Assembly (NCBI RefSeq): GCF_003584135.1
Contig: NZ_QXFI01000018.1
Coordinates: 62,001 to 126,000 of the forward strand
Length of the DNA stretch: 64,000 nt
Direction: 5' to 3'
From: Flagellimonas pelagia
Lineage (GTDB): Bacteria > Bacteroidota > Bacteroidia > Flavobacteriales > Flavobacteriaceae
The position numbers were made by a program, and so were the translations under genes. This document shows positions 1-9,563 of the stretch, piece by piece. Within the stretch, counting starts at the first letter, position 1; each line of letters begins with the position of its first letter. The notes below the pieces were generated by a model. That model was not told the origin of the DNA. It was given only the letters and a program-made list of their open reading frames with translations, and searched no databases.

Positions 1-93
1 ATAAAAAGTGTTTCCATAGGTTACCCTGATAAAGATATGATTAATGCGTTAGAATCCCACAAAGCTAGCGCCATTAACTTTGGAAGGTTATGA
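1..93 (+). CDS. C-terminal end of an unidentified gene (partial)
   Basis: Frame 1 is open from the window edge to a TGA at the end of this span and reads like a protein tail of 30 residues (IKSVSIGYPDKDMINALESH and onward to NFGRL). The start lies outside the window. It is too short to assign a family, and a chance open frame is possible. The next gene starts about 100 bp later on the same strand behind its own promoter-like element. Confidence 0.35.
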   Translation: MKSVSIGYPDKDMINALESHKASAINFGRL

Positions 94-170
94 CTTTGGT
101 CATTATTTAATTGATAAATGGTAACTAATTATGTAAAGGTTTAAACCAAGGGCAGATCTAATCAATTGCT

Positions 171-178
171 TATTTTTG
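171..178 (+). promoter_or_regulatory. -7 element upstream of udk
   Basis: TATTTTTG matches the Bacteroidota housekeeping -7 consensus TAnnTTTG and lies 17 nt before the chosen udk ATG. No clear -33 TTG is visible at the right distance. Its position argues against the in-frame TTG at 166 as start, since that codon would lie upstream of the transcription start. Confidence 0.4.
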
Positions 179-195
179 GTACCAAAATTAAAAGT

Positions 196-804
196 ATGCT
201 GATCTTAGGGATTGCCGGGGGCACTGGTTGTGGTAAAACCACCGTGGTCAACCAAATTGTTGACCAACTTCCCAATAACGAAGTGGGGGTCATATCCCAG
301 GATTCCTATTATAACGACCTATCCCATATGGATCGGCAGGAAAGGGCAAAAATCAATTTCGATCATCCGAATTCCATCGATTTTGACCTATTGATCGATC
401 ATATTGAGCAATTACGAGAAGGCAAGACCATCGACACGCCTATTTATTCTTTTGTGGAGGAAACACGGTTGCAGGAAACCATACCTACTCCACCTAGAAA
501 AGTGATGATTGTGGAAGGTATTCTGGTCTTGAGCAACCCCAAGCTGCGAGATATGTTCGACATCAAGATTTTTGTGCATGCCGATTCCGATGAGCGTTTG
601 ATCCGCAGGTTGCAAAGGGACATCAGGGAACGTGGCCATGATCTTGACAAGGTTTTGACACGCTATCAAACTGCGGTAAAACCCATGCATGAGCAGTTCA
701 TTGAACCATCAAAGGAGTTTGCGGACATCATCATCCCGAACAACCATTACAATACGGTGGCCGTGGATATGGTACGTACCATCATCAACAATAAATTGAC
801 ATAA
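196..804 (+). CDS. udk: uridine kinase
   Basis: This is a uridine/cytidine kinase of the pyrimidine salvage pathway, which phosphorylates uridine and cytidine to UMP and CMP in the cytoplasm. The P-loop GGTGCGKT is at residues 8-15, followed by SQDSYYND and NFDHPNSIDF, which match the substrate-binding region of the family. The length of 202 residues is normal. The ATG at 196 is preferred over an in-frame TTG 30 bp upstream because the P-loop usually begins within the first ten residues. It is the first gene of an apparent operon with the DivIC-like gene (2 nt apart) and mutA-mutB. Confidence 0.93.
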   Translation: MLILGIAGGTGCGKTTVVNQIVDQLPNNEVGVISQDSYYNDLSHMDRQERAKINFDHPNSIDFDLLIDHIEQLREGKTIDTPIYSFVEETRLQETIPTPPRKVMIVEGILVLSNPKLRDMFDIKIFVHADSDERLIRRLQRDIRERGHDLDKVLTRYQTAVKPMHEQFIEPSKEFADIIIPNNHYNTVAVDMVRTIINNKLT

Positions 805-806
805 CC

Positions 807-1139
807 ATGGGTCTCAAGGAACTCAAACAGAAAAAATGGTTCAAAGTGATGACGAATACGTACATCCTCGTGTTGACCATTTTTGTGATTTGGATGGCCT
901 TTTTTGATACCAATTCCCTATTGATCCATTTGGAACTTAGGGACGAAATCCAAAAACTGGAAAAACAAAAGGAGTTTTTGAAGGGGGAAATTGCCAAGGA
1001 CAAGGAAATTCTGGAAAAAATGTCGGATGAAAAGGAAATCGAGAAGCTTGCCCGGGAAAAATATTACATGAAAAAAGATAAGGAAGAAATCTTTTTGATC
1101 GAATACGAAGACAGCATAAAGAACAAACAAGATGAGTAA
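807..1139 (+). CDS. septum formation initiator, DivIC/FtsB family
   Basis: This small bitopic divisome protein has 110 residues. One transmembrane helix lies at about residues 17-35, followed by a charged coiled coil at about 40-75 and the family-typical tail LAREKYYMKK. Proteins of this family join FtsL and FtsQ/DivIB to activate septal peptidoglycan synthesis. It starts 2 nt after udk and ends with an 8-nt overlap (ATGAGTAA) into mutA, so the three genes are probably co-transcribed and translationally coupled. Whether it should be called FtsB or DivIC cannot be settled here. Confidence 0.82.
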   Translation: MGLKELKQKKWFKVMTNTYILVLTIFVIWMAFFDTNSLLIHLELRDEIQKLEKQKEFLKGEIAKDKEILEKMSDEKEIEKLAREKYYMKKDKEEIFLIEYEDSIKNKQDE

Positions 1140-2529
1140 AACTGGCCTATTTGATGGGTTTCCTGAAGTTTCCGCCAAACAATGGAAACAAAAGATCCAA
1201 TACGACCTAAAAGGTGCCGACTACAACGAAGCCTTGGTATGGGAATCCTTGGAGGGAATCAAGGTGAAGCCCTTTTACAACCACGATGACGTTGAAGGTG
1301 TTCCTACCTTTTCGATTGGCAAGGAACATCCGTGGAACATTGCCCAAACCATTTACGCAGGCGATGCCAAAAAAGCGAACACCAAGGCTCGTGAAATCCT
1401 TCAAAAGGGAGTGGAAAGTTTGATTTTTATTGTTCCAAGCGAAGGGACCGATTTTAATGTACTGCTCTCCGAAATCGATTTAGCATCTGTTCCGATCCAT
1501 TTTCATTTTGAGTTTTTGGCTGTGGAACCTATCCAAAAGTTATTGGCGGCCACAAAAGGTCACCAAGCCCCTATCCATCTCCATATCGACTTGATTGGTC
1601 ATCTGGCCAAAGACGGCAACTGGTTCCATAATCTGGAAACGGACCATAAGATTTTGGATGAGATTTTGAAATTGACCCAATCTGACGCCAAAGTATCTGT
1701 GGTGGGTGTGGATATGTCGCTTTATCAAAATGCAGGGGCCAACATGGTACAACAATTGGCCTATGGTTTGGCCCATGCCCATGAATACCTGAACCATTTT
1801 GCAAATGTCACTTCGAGCGCAGTCGAGAAGTCATTCCCCATCACTTTCAAAGTGGCTGTGGGCAGCAACTATTTCTTTGAAATAGCGAAATTGAGAGCCT
1901 TGCGCTGGCTTTGGAAAACCTTAGCTGGGGAATATGGAATTGAAAACGAATGTCACATTTTAGTTGTCCCATCCAAGCGCAACAAAACACTGTACGATTA
2001 TAACGTGAACATGCTGCGTACCACATCGGAATGTATGTCGGCCGTTTTGGGCGGAGCGGATACGGTATGTAACCTTCCTTATGATGCCATCTATCACAAG
2101 GACAATGCTTTTGGGGAACGCATTGCCAGAAACCAATTGTTGTTGTTGAAGGAAGAAGGCTATTTTAACGAAGCTGCAGAAATCTCGGAAGGCACCTATT
2201 ACATTGAATCGTTGACGAAGCAATTGGCGGAAAAATCCTTGACACTTTTCAAACAGTTGGAAGCCTCCGGAGGATTTTTGGATGCGTTGAAAAAAGGGAC
2301 CATCCAACAAAAAATCAAGGAAAGTGCCGCCAAAGAGCAAGAACTGTTTGATGAAGGCAAGATCATATCATTGGGCACCAACAAGTACCAAAACCCACAG
2401 GACCGCATGAAGGATGACCTGGAATTGTATCCCTTCGTAAAGACCCAGCCCAGAAAGACCATCATTGTGCCCATTATAGAAAAGCGATTGGCCGAGACAT
2501 CGGAACAAAAAAGATTGGACCATGAGTAG
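1132..2529 (+). CDS. mutA: methylmalonyl-CoA mutase small (beta) subunit
   Basis: This is the non-catalytic subunit of the B12-dependent mutase that interconverts succinyl-CoA and (R)-methylmalonyl-CoA, linking propionate metabolism to the TCA cycle. At 465 residues it has the TIM-barrel part ([20 protein letters not shown] at about 240-260, then [20 protein letters not shown]) but no C-terminal B12-binding domain; the known actinobacterial subunit is longer, while short forms are usual in flavobacteria. It overlaps mutB by 8 nt (ATGAGTAG). Residues 228-232 (SSAVE) are encoded by a 16-bp palindromic repeat that also occurs in mutB. Confidence 0.92.
   Translation: MSKTGLFDGFPEVSAKQWKQKIQYDLKGADYNEALVWESLEGIKVKPFYNHDDVEGVPTFSIGKEHPWNIAQTIYAGDAKKANTKAREILQKGVESLIFIVPSEGTDFNVLLSEIDLASVPIHFHFEFLAVEPIQKLLAATKGHQAPIHLHIDLIGHLAKDGNWFHNLETDHKILDEILKLTQSDAKVSVVGVDMSLYQNAGANMVQQLAYGLAHAHEYLNHFANVTSSAVEKSFPITFKVAVGSNYFFEIAKLRALRWLWKTLAGEYGIENECHILVVPSKRNKTLYDYNVNMLRTTSECMSAVLGGADTVCNLPYDAIYHKDNAFGERIARNQLLLLKEEGYFNEAAEISEGTYYIESLTKQLAEKSLTLFKQLEASGGFLDALKKGTIQQKIKESAAKEQELFDEGKIISLGTNKYQNPQDRMKDDLELYPFVKTQPRKTIIVPIIEKRLAETSEQKRLDHE
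1810..1831. repeat. dispersed palindromic repeat inside mutA
   Basis: The 16-mer TCGAGCGCAGTCGAGA at 1813-1828 is flanked by ACT and AGT, making an imperfect inverted repeat with arms ACTTC/GAAGT. The identical 16-mer recurs in mutB and in the intergenic region upstream of the ndk terminator. Within mutA it is in frame and encodes SSAVE. Confidence 0.75.
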
Positions 2530-4594
2530 AAAAGATCTTCAAAACCTAAAATTGGCTATCGGGTCGAGCGCAGTCGAGACCCCAAACCTCGGTCACGAAA
2601 ATTTTGCCGCCGGAATCTCCCCTTTTCTCCGGGGACCCTACTCCACCATGTATGTGCTGAGGCCATGGACCATTCGTCAATATGCCGGGTTTTCCACCGC
2701 CGAGGAGAGTAACGCCTTTTACCGTAGAAATTTGGAAGCAGGCCAAAAAGGACTTTCGGTAGCCTTCGACCTTCCTACTCACCGTGGCTACGATTCCGAT
2801 AACGATCGTGTTGTTGGTGACGTGGGAAAGGCAGGGGTAGCCATCGATTCCGTGGAGGACATGAAAATCCTTTTTGATGGCATTCCGTTGGATGAAATGT
2901 CCGTTTCCATGACCATGAACGGGGCAGTCATCCCTATTATGGCCTTTTACATTGTGGCTGCCGAGGAACAAGGCGTGCCCATGGAAAAATTGGCAGGGAC
3001 CATTCAAAATGACATTCTGAAGGAATTCATGGTGCGGAACACCTACATCTATCCTCCTACCCCTTCCATGCAGATTGTGGCCGATATTTTTGAGTTTACC
3101 AGCAAAAAGATGCCCAAGTTCAACAGTATTAGTATTTCGGGCTACCACATGCACGAAGCAGGTGCCCCTGCGGCCATGGAACTGGCCTACACTTTGGCCG
3201 ATGGTATCGAATACATCCGTACCGGAATCAAGGCAGGATTAAAAATTGATGAATTTGCACCGCGACTTTCCTTCTTTTGGGGTATTGGGATGAACCATTT
3301 TTCGGAAATCGCAAAAATGAGAGCGGGCCGTATGCTCTGGGCCAAATTGGTAGAACAGTTCGAGCCACAAAGTGACAAATCGCTGATGCTCCGTACCCAT
3401 AGCCAGACCAGTGGTTGGAGTTTAACGGAGCAGGATCCCTTCAACAATGTGGCCAGAACCACAATCGAGGCCATGGCCGCCGCTTTTGGCGGAACCCAAA
3501 GCCTGCATACGAACGCCTTGGATGAGGCCATTGCCCTACCCACTGATTTTTCGGCAAGGATTGCCAGAAACACCCAGATCTTCCTTCAATTGGAGACCCA
3601 CATCACCAAAACCGTGGATCCTTGGGCAGGTAGCCATAAAGTGGAAAAACTAACCCATCACATTGCCGAGGAAGCTTGGAAACTGATTCAGGAAGTAGAG
3701 AAATTGGGGGGCATGACCAAAGCCATCGAAGCAGGTATCCCTAAAATGCGCATTGAAGAAGCCGCGGCCAGAAAACAGGCCCGAATCGACAGTGGACAGG
3801 ATGTTATCGTGGGCGTGAACAAATATCAATTGGAAAACGAGGACGACCTCCAGATTTTGGAAGTGGACAACGCCAAAGTGCGCAAACAGCAGATGGAGCT
3901 ACTTCAGCAAATCAAGTCGACCAGAAATAAAAAAGCGGTGGAGCAGGCCTTGGAACAGATACGGATAGCGGCCAAAAAAGCGACCCAAAATACAGTCGGC
4001 CGGGAAAATTTGCTAGCTTTAGCCGTACAAGCCGCCAAAGAACGTGCGACTCTCGGCGAAATCAGTGACGCCATGGAAAGTGCCTTTGGTAGGTATAAAG
4101 CAAAAATCCAATCCTTTACCGGCGTGTATTCCAAAGAAATCAAGAACGACGAAAGTTTTGAAAAGGCCCAAAAAATGGCCGATGAATTTGCCCAACAGGA
4201 AGGGCGAAGACCTCGGATCATGGTGGCCAAAATGGGTCAGGATGGCCATGACCGTGGTGCCAAGGTAGTGGCCACCGGGTATGCCGATCTTGGCTTTGAC
4301 GTGGATATCGGACCCCTTTTCCAGACCCCGGCCGAAGTGGCCAAACAGGTCGTGGAGAACGATGTACACATTTTGGGTATCTCTTCCTTGGCTGGTGGGC
4401 ACAAGACATTGGTACCCGAAGTGGTGCAAGAACTCAAAAAACTGGGTCGGGAAGATATTATGGTCATCGTTGGCGGTGTTATCCCAAAACAGGATTACAA
4501 GCACTTGTTGGACCATGGAGCAGTGGCTGTTTTTGGACCCGGTACCAAGATTGCGGATGCAGCCATAGAAATCTTGAACATTTTGATGGATTGA
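2522..4594 (+). CDS. mutB: methylmalonyl-CoA mutase large (alpha) subunit
   Basis: This is the catalytic adenosylcobalamin-dependent subunit, 690 residues. The N-terminal substrate barrel carries [20 protein letters not shown] and [13 protein letters not shown]. The C-terminal B12-binding domain carries the DxHxxG motif as D574-G-H576-D-R-G579, where the histidine is the expected axial cobalt ligand, followed by [12 protein letters not shown] and VGGVIP. It is the last gene of the udk operon. Residues 15-19 are encoded by the same palindromic 16-mer found in mutA and fall in a variable linker before the conserved [10 protein letters not shown]. No methylmalonyl-CoA epimerase or MeaB gene is in the window. 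Confidence 0.96.
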   Translation: MSRKDLQNLKLAIGSSAVETPNLGHENFAAGISPFLRGPYSTMYVLRPWTIRQYAGFSTAEESNAFYRRNLEAGQKGLSVAFDLPTHRGYDSDNDRVVGDVGKAGVAIDSVEDMKILFDGIPLDEMSVSMTMNGAVIPIMAFYIVAAEEQGVPMEKLAGTIQNDILKEFMVRNTYIYPPTPSMQIVADIFEFTSKKMPKFNSISISGYHMHEAGAPAAMELAYTLADGIEYIRTGIKAGLKIDEFAPRLSFFWGIGMNHFSEIAKMRAGRMLWAKLVEQFEPQSDKSLMLRTHSQTSGWSLTEQDPFNNVARTTIEAMAAAFGGTQSLHTNALDEAIALPTDFSARIARNTQIFLQLETHITKTVDPWAGSHKVEKLTHHIAEEAWKLIQEVEKLGGMTKAIEAGIPKMRIEEAAARKQARIDSGQDVIVGVNKYQLENEDDLQILEVDNAKVRKQQMELLQQIKSTRNKKAVEQALEQIRIAAKKATQNTVGRENLLALAVQAAKERATLGEISDAMESAFGRYKAKIQSFTGVYSKEIKNDESFEKAQKMADEFAQQEGRRPRIMVAKMGQDGHDRGAKVVATGYADLGFDVDIGPLFQTPAEVAKQVVENDVHILGISSLAGGHKTLVPEVVQELKKLGREDIMVIVGGVIPKQDYKHLLDHGAVAVFGPGTKIADAAIEILNILMD
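2564..2579. repeat. dispersed palindromic repeat inside mutB
   Basis: This is an identical copy of TCGAGCGCAGTCGAGA, read in the same frame as the mutA copy (tcg agc gca gtc gag). It falls in the short N-terminal linker of MutB, before the conserved enzyme core. Confidence 0.75.
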
Positions 4595-4702
4595 ACCCGC
4601 TTAACTAGCTTGTAAATACAACTTTAACTTTCTTTAACGCATAATAGCGGGTTTATTCACCCACTGTTAACAATTTACATTTTTTAGCATCTTAAATAAT
4701 CG

Positions 4703-4710
4703 TATTTTTA
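4703..4710 (+). promoter_or_regulatory. -7-like element upstream of parA
   Basis: TATTTTTA differs by one base from TAnnTTTG and lies 19 nt before the parA ATG in the 135-bp A+T-rich gap after mutB. No clear -33 element is seen. Confidence 0.3.
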
Positions 4711-4729
4711 GCACCTAACTTACTATGAA

Positions 4730-5503
4730 ATGGGCAAGATTATTGCTATTGCAAACCAAAAGGGCGGTGTGGGAAAAACGACCACCACGGTAAACCTCGC
4801 GGCCTCTCTTGGTGTATTGGAAAAGAAAGTTTTATTGATCGATGCCGACCCCCAAGCCAATGCAACATCCGGCTTAGGTATCGATGTGGATTCCGTGGAA
4901 CAGGGAACTTACCAATTGCTGGAACATACGATGAGTGTGGATGAAGTCATCATCCCGACCGATTCCCCCAATGTAGACCTTATTCCGGCACATATCGACC
5001 TTGTCGCCATTGAGATTGAACTTGTGGACAAGGACAATAGGGAATATATGTTGAAGGAAGCCCTTAAAGGTCTTGGTGATCGTTATGATTTTGTTTTGAT
5101 CGATTGTGCTCCTTCCCTAGGTCTTTTAACGCTGAACGCCCTTACCGCAGCGGATTCGGTGATGATACCTATCCAATGCGAGTATTTTGCACTTGAAGGC
5201 TTGGGAAAACTCTTGAATACCGTAAAAAGTGTCCAAAAAATACACAACAACGACCTGGATATCGAAGGCATGCTATTGACCATGTACGATTCAAGGCTAC
5301 GCCTATCCAACCAAGTTGTTGAAGAAGTGAAAAAACACTTCGCGGATATGGTTTTCGATACCATCATCCAAAGAAACGTAAGGCTGAGTGAAGCACCAAG
5401 TTATGGGGAAAGCATCATAAAATACGATGCCAGCAGCAAGGGTGCCTCGAATTATCTTAACTTGGCCAACGAAATTTTGAAGAAAAACAAGGAGAAAGTT
5501 TAA
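4730..5503 (+). CDS. parA: chromosome partitioning ATPase ParA (Soj)
   Basis: This Walker-type ATPase of 257 residues works with ParB to separate replication origins. The deviant Walker A motif KGGVGKTTTT begins at residue 11, with its signature first lysine, and DADPQANAT follows at about residues 39-47. VLIDCAPSLGLLTLNAL carries the Walker B-like aspartate. parB begins immediately after its stop codon, so the two are co-transcribed. A family alternative is a MinD/plasmid ParA, but the adjacent chromosomal-type ParB settles the call. Confidence 0.95.
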   Translation: MGKIIAIANQKGGVGKTTTTVNLAASLGVLEKKVLLIDADPQANATSGLGIDVDSVEQGTYQLLEHTMSVDEVIIPTDSPNVDLIPAHIDLVAIEIELVDKDNREYMLKEALKGLGDRYDFVLIDCAPSLGLLTLNALTAADSVMIPIQCEYFALEGLGKLLNTVKSVQKIHNNDLDIEGMLLTMYDSRLRLSNQVVEEVKKHFADMVFDTIIQRNVRLSEAPSYGESIIKYDASSKGASNYLNLANEILKKNKEKV

Positions 5504-6412
5504 ATGGCGAAAGCAACAAAAAAACAGGCTTTGGGTAGAGGCCTGTCCGCTCTTTTGAAAGACCCCGAGAACGATATCCAATCGGTTTCGGACAAGAATG
5601 CGGACAAGGTCATCGGGAATGTAGTGGAATTGGATATCGAATCCATAGAGATGAACCCCTTTCAGCCGCGTTCCAATTTTAATGACGAAGCCCTTGAAGA
5701 ACTGGCCAGCTCCATTCGTGAGCTCGGCATCATACAACCCATAACCGTTCGCAAGCTCGATTTCAACAAGTTTCAGTTGGTATCAGGAGAGCGTAGGTAC
5801 CGTGCTTCCAAGTTGGTGGGGCTTGAGACCATTCCTGCCTACATCCGTATTGCAAATGACCAAGAGTCTCTGGAAATGGCCTTGGTGGAGAACATCCAAA
5901 GACAGGATCTTGATCCTATTGAAATTGCATTATCCTACCAACGTTTGATCGATGAGATCCAGATCACTCAAGAAAAACTGAGTGATCGGGTGGGGAAAAA
6001 ACGTTCGACCATTACCAATTACCTTAGATTGCTCAAACTGCACCCCATCATTCAGACCGGGATGCGGGACGGGTTCATCAGCATGGGACATGGCAGGGCT
6101 CTTATCAATATCGAAAAGAAAAAAGACCAAATCGGGATTTATGAGAAAATAGTATCCGATGGTCTATCCGTTAGGGAAACTGAAAGATTGGTGAAGGATT
6201 ACAAAGAACCTTCGGACGCTCCCAACACCGAAAAGATAAAAACGGGCAAGGCGGTTCCTGGGTTTGTTTCCAACGGAATCGATGCCTTGAAGGATTACCT
6301 TTCCACCAAAGTGGACGTTACCGCATCCAGTAACGGAAAAGGTAAGATTGTGATTCCCTTCCATTCCGAGGAAGAATTCAAGCGTATCAAAAAACTATTG
6401 ACTGGTGAGTAA
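5504..6412 (+). CDS. parB: chromosome partitioning protein ParB (Spo0J)
   Basis: This centromere-binding CTPase has 302 residues. It begins with ALGRGLSALLKD, typical of chromosomal ParBs. The CTP-binding motif GERRYRASKLVGL and the box II motif ENIQRQDLDPIE lie in the first half, followed by a helix-turn-helix region around TQEKLSDRVGKKRSTITNYL and a C-terminal dimerisation domain. The last 8 nt overlap the next gene (GTGAGTAA). I did not find a convincing parS site in this window. Confidence 0.95.
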   Translation: MAKATKKQALGRGLSALLKDPENDIQSVSDKNADKVIGNVVELDIESIEMNPFQPRSNFNDEALEELASSIRELGIIQPITVRKLDFNKFQLVSGERRYRASKLVGLETIPAYIRIANDQESLEMALVENIQRQDLDPIEIALSYQRLIDEIQITQEKLSDRVGKKRSTITNYLRLLKLHPIIQTGMRDGFISMGHGRALINIEKKKDQIGIYEKIVSDGLSVRETERLVKDYKEPSDAPNTEKIKTGKAVPGFVSNGIDALKDYLSTKVDVTASSNGKGKIVIPFHSEEEFKRIKKLLTGE

Positions 6413-7049
6413 AACCCTTCATTTTTGGTTCTTTTCCCTATTGTTTCTTCACATTGGCTTTTCTCAGGAAAAACAAGAAAACCAGGAAAAAGAACAACCT
6501 CAGACCAAAGAAGTGGATTCCTTGACCCAAGGTTTGAACGGCGAGGGCATCACCTTTGAGGAAGTGAGCAAAAGGGAGAGCGTAAACCCTTTGGCTCCCA
6601 GCAAGGCTGCCTTTTACTCCGCTATTGTACCAGGTTTGGGGCAAATCTACAACAAAAGGTATTGGAAAGCCCCCATCGTTTGGGGTGCCATGGGCACGGC
6701 CATTTATGCCTATTCCTATAACAATACACGATATAGAATAGCCCGGAATGCTTTCAAGCGAAGATTGGCAGGTTTTACGGATGATGAATTTTATGGTGAT
6801 GGAACTATCCCCCGTGTATCGGATGATGCCCTCCAAGAGGAACAAGAAAGTGCCCAACGGGATCGCGACCTTTCCTTGGTGATCACCATTGCACTCTACG
6901 CCCTGAACATTATCGATGCCAATGTGGATGCCCATTTAAAACAATACAACGTGGACGACAACCTATCGTTCGATATTAAACCTTATTTGGATTTGAACCC
7001 CCTGACCAACCAACCCAACTACGGAATGGCCTTGGTCGTAAAATTTTAA
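6405..7049 (+). CDS. DUF5683 domain protein
   Basis: This secreted or membrane-linked protein of 214 residues has unknown function. A signal peptide (hydrophobic residues 5-20 ending in FSQ) is followed by a charged Q/E/K-rich linker and the DUF5683 core with AFYSAIVPGLGQIYNKRYWK and two hydrophobic segments. The start is a GTG inside the parB stop region; no later start would keep the signal peptide. It is regularly found between parB and dapB in Flavobacteriaceae, which is family knowledge and not shown here. Confidence 0.8.
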   Translation: MSKTLHFWFFSLLFLHIGFSQEKQENQEKEQPQTKEVDSLTQGLNGEGITFEEVSKRESVNPLAPSKAAFYSAIVPGLGQIYNKRYWKAPIVWGAMGTAIYAYSYNNTRYRIARNAFKRRLAGFTDDEFYGDGTIPRVSDDALQEEQESAQRDRDLSLVITIALYALNIIDANVDAHLKQYNVDDNLSFDIKPYLDLNPLTNQPNYGMALVVKF

Positions 7050-7052
7050 ATT

Positions 7053-7754
7053 ATGAAGATTGGTCTTTTTGGATATGGCAAAATGGGCAAAATGATCGAG
7101 CAGATCGCTGTGGAAAGAGGCCATACCATTGTAGCCAAAATTGATACCGGCGCAACAGATATCGATTTCAAATCCATGGACGTAGCCATCGATTTCAGTA
7201 CACCTGATGCTGCGTTTGAAAATATTACGAATTGTTTTAAAAATGGCGTTCCCGTAATCAGTGGCACCACAGGTTGGTTGTCCAATTATGCCGATGCCGT
7301 GGAACTATGCCAAAAGCATGATGGAGGGTTCATCTATGCCTCCAACTTCAGCTTGGGCGTTAATATCTTTTTTGAACTCAATACCCATTTGGCCAGAATG
7401 ATGGCCGGGCTGGAGCAATACAAGGTTTCCATGGAAGAAATACACCATACCCAAAAATTGGATGCCCCAAGTGGTACAGCCATTACCTTGGCAGAGGGAA
7501 TCATTCAAAACTCTTCCTATGAAAATTGGAAGTTGCACGATACCGCCGACAAGGCCATTACCATAAATTCCATTCGTGAGGGTATGGTACCGGGAACCCA
7601 CAGTATTTCCTACGAAAGTGCCGTGGACAAAATTGAAATCAAACACGTAGCACACAATCGCGAGGGATTTGCTCTGGGAGCCGTAATCGCTGCAGAATGG
7701 ATTCAGGGAAAAACTGGAGTTTTTACCATGAAGGATGTGTTAAACCTAAGCTAA
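7053..7754 (+). CDS. dapB: 4-hydroxy-tetrahydrodipicolinate reductase
   Basis: This is the NAD(P)H-dependent reductase of lysine and diaminopimelate biosynthesis, 233 residues. The N-terminal Rossmann motif reads GLFGYGKMGK, and the catalytic loop is EIHHTQKLDAPSGTA, with the histidine pair and the DAPSGTA substrate motif conserved. The C-terminal HVAHNREGFALGAV is also typical. The product feeds peptidoglycan precursors and lysine. It lies 3 nt after the DUF5683 gene and 48 nt before lepB. Confidence 0.95.
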   Translation: MKIGLFGYGKMGKMIEQIAVERGHTIVAKIDTGATDIDFKSMDVAIDFSTPDAAFENITNCFKNGVPVISGTTGWLSNYADAVELCQKHDGGFIYASNFSLGVNIFFELNTHLARMMAGLEQYKVSMEEIHHTQKLDAPSGTAITLAEGIIQNSSYENWKLHDTADKAITINSIREGMVPGTHSISYESAVDKIEIKHVAHNREGFALGAVIAAEWIQGKTGVFTMKDVLNLS

Positions 7755-7802
7755 AAAACGTAACAACAATTTAGGCATCAAGTCTAACTAAGAAACTTTT
7801 AT

Positions 7803-9545
7803 ATGGACGGTACACAATGGATCATTTTTATTTTGGTCATTCAAGTCATCCACTTTTTGGGAACCTGGAAACTATATGTAAAGGCAGGTAGAAAGACTTG
7901 GGAAGCTGCAATTCCGGTTTATAACGGCATCGTTTTGATGAAGATCATCAAAAGACCATGGTGGTGGGTACTGTTACTCTTCATTCCTATCATCAATTTA
8001 TTGATGTTCCCCGTAGTTTGGGTGGAAACCATCCGAAGTTTTGGAAAACATTCCCTTTTAGATACCTGGTTGGTAATCCTCACTCTTGGATTTTACATCT
8101 ACTACATCAACTATTTTGAAGATGTGGCCTATATTGAGGATAGAAGCCTGAAACCACGCACCGGACTTGGGGAGTGGGTAAGTTCCATTGTTTTTGCCAT
8201 TGTGGCCGCTACCTTTGTCCATACCTATTTTATTCAGCCCTATGTAATTCCAACGGGCTCTTTGGAACGCACCCTTCGAATTGGGGACTTCTTGTTCGTA
8301 AGCAAGTTCCATTATGGGGCCAGGGTACCCATGACCACTTTGGCGGCACCCATGGTGCACGACACCCTTCCCATACTCAAAACACGTTCCTACTTGGCCG
8401 ATGTGGATCCAGAGACCTACAAGACCTCATGGATCAACAAGTTGCAACTGCCCTATATGCGTTTGCCCGGGTTTGAAGAGGTCAAGAAAAATGATATTGT
8501 CGTTTTCAGTCTCCCATCAGATACCCTGTACCAGTTTTTTAAGGCGCAAAAAGCCGTAATGAAACCTGTCGACAAAAAATCCAACTACGTAAAACGATGT
8601 GTGGGCACCCCGGGAGATTCCCTGCAAGTCATTGATGGGTATGTCTATATCAACGGGCAACAGTTAAAACTTTCCGACCGTGCCAAACCCATGTATGATT
8701 ATGAGGTTTACGCCCAAAATGGTGTTTCCAGTAAATATTTGGAAGATGTTGATGCCGCGGATTATCTACGAAAATATATTGCCACCAACATCAGCGAAAG
8801 TCAGGTCAATGCCCTTTCCCCTTATATTTTAGGAGGAAATAGAACAAGTGATGGCAAAATTGAACTCATCACCAAAGAAAAAGGAATCCCGACCGATGTT
8901 ATTCGTCAATTAAGGCTTTCCTTGACAGAGGAAAAACCACGATCTAGGGTTGCCAATATGACGGATGAAATGGTGGCAAAACTCCGTGAAAACCCTGCCA
9001 TCGATTCGGTAGTCAAGACCGAGGAACCCAAAGGCGAATATGGAGGCGCATTCCCTCAAAAACCGAACCTATACCCTTGGAACAACGATTACTTCGGCCC
9101 CATTTACATACCCAAAGCAGGGACAACAGTAGAGATCAGTGCCAAGACCATCCCGCTTTACAAGAAAATCATTAGGGACTACGAACACAATGATGTAAAA
9201 ATCACGGGGAATAAAGTTTACATTAACGGGCAGGAAGCCCATTCCTATACCTTTAAACAGGATTACTATTGGATGATGGGCGATAACCGAGACCATTCCG
9301 AGGACAGCCGTACTTGGGGTTATGTCCCTGCCGACCACATTGTGGGCAAACCCGTATTCCTTTGGATGAGTTTTGACAATTTCCAGGAAGGCATAGCCCA
9401 TTGGAGACCTCGTTGGGAAAGAATCTTTACCACCGTGGGCGGCAGCGGCGAACCTGTGTCCTATTTCAAATATTTTGTGGCCCTGCTCATCGGTTGGTTC
9501 ATATTCGATTTTTTCCGTAAAAGAAAGAAGAAGAAAACGGCATAA
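7803..9545 (+). CDS. lepB: signal peptidase I, long flavobacterial form
   Basis: This membrane serine/lysine peptidase removes signal peptides from exported proteins. It has 580 residues against about 324 in E. coli. The N-terminus has three or four hydrophobic segments resembling the DUF5684 module (GRKTWEAAIPVYNGIVLMKI). The catalytic serine is S153 in IPTGSLERTL and the catalytic lysine K264 in NYVKRCVGTPGD. The last conserved box is MMGDNRDHSEDSRTWG. A long insertion separates the lysine box from this last box. Residue 154 is leucine where the classic motif has methionine. Confidence 0.93.
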   Translation: MDGTQWIIFILVIQVIHFLGTWKLYVKAGRKTWEAAIPVYNGIVLMKIIKRPWWWVLLLFIPIINLLMFPVVWVETIRSFGKHSLLDTWLVILTLGFYIYYINYFEDVAYIEDRSLKPRTGLGEWVSSIVFAIVAATFVHTYFIQPYVIPTGSLERTLRIGDFLFVSKFHYGARVPMTTLAAPMVHDTLPILKTRSYLADVDPETYKTSWINKLQLPYMRLPGFEEVKKNDIVVFSLPSDTLYQFFKAQKAVMKPVDKKSNYVKRCVGTPGDSLQVIDGYVYINGQQLKLSDRAKPMYDYEVYAQNGVSSKYLEDVDAADYLRKYIATNISESQVNALSPYILGGNRTSDGKIELITKEKGIPTDVIRQLRLSLTEEKPRSRVANMTDEMVAKLRENPAIDSVVKTEEPKGEYGGAFPQKPNLYPWNNDYFGPIYIPKAGTTVEISAKTIPLYKKIIRDYEHNDVKITGNKVYINGQEAHSYTFKQDYYWMMGDNRDHSEDSRTWGYVPADHIVGKPVFLWMSFDNFQEGIAHWRPRWERIFTTVGGSGEPVSYFKYFVALLIGWFIFDFFRKRKKKKTA

Positions 9546-9563
9546 TTCAAAATCGTTTCACTT

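Noticed and set aside
2546..3154. Open frame of 202 codons on the minus strand opposite mutB
   Set aside because: The mutB frame is certain; the antisense product has no recognisable domain or start context.
4594..4653. AACCCGC ... GCGGGTT after mutB as a terminator
   Set aside because: The arms are separated by 46 nt and no T-run follows the right arm in terminator fashion.
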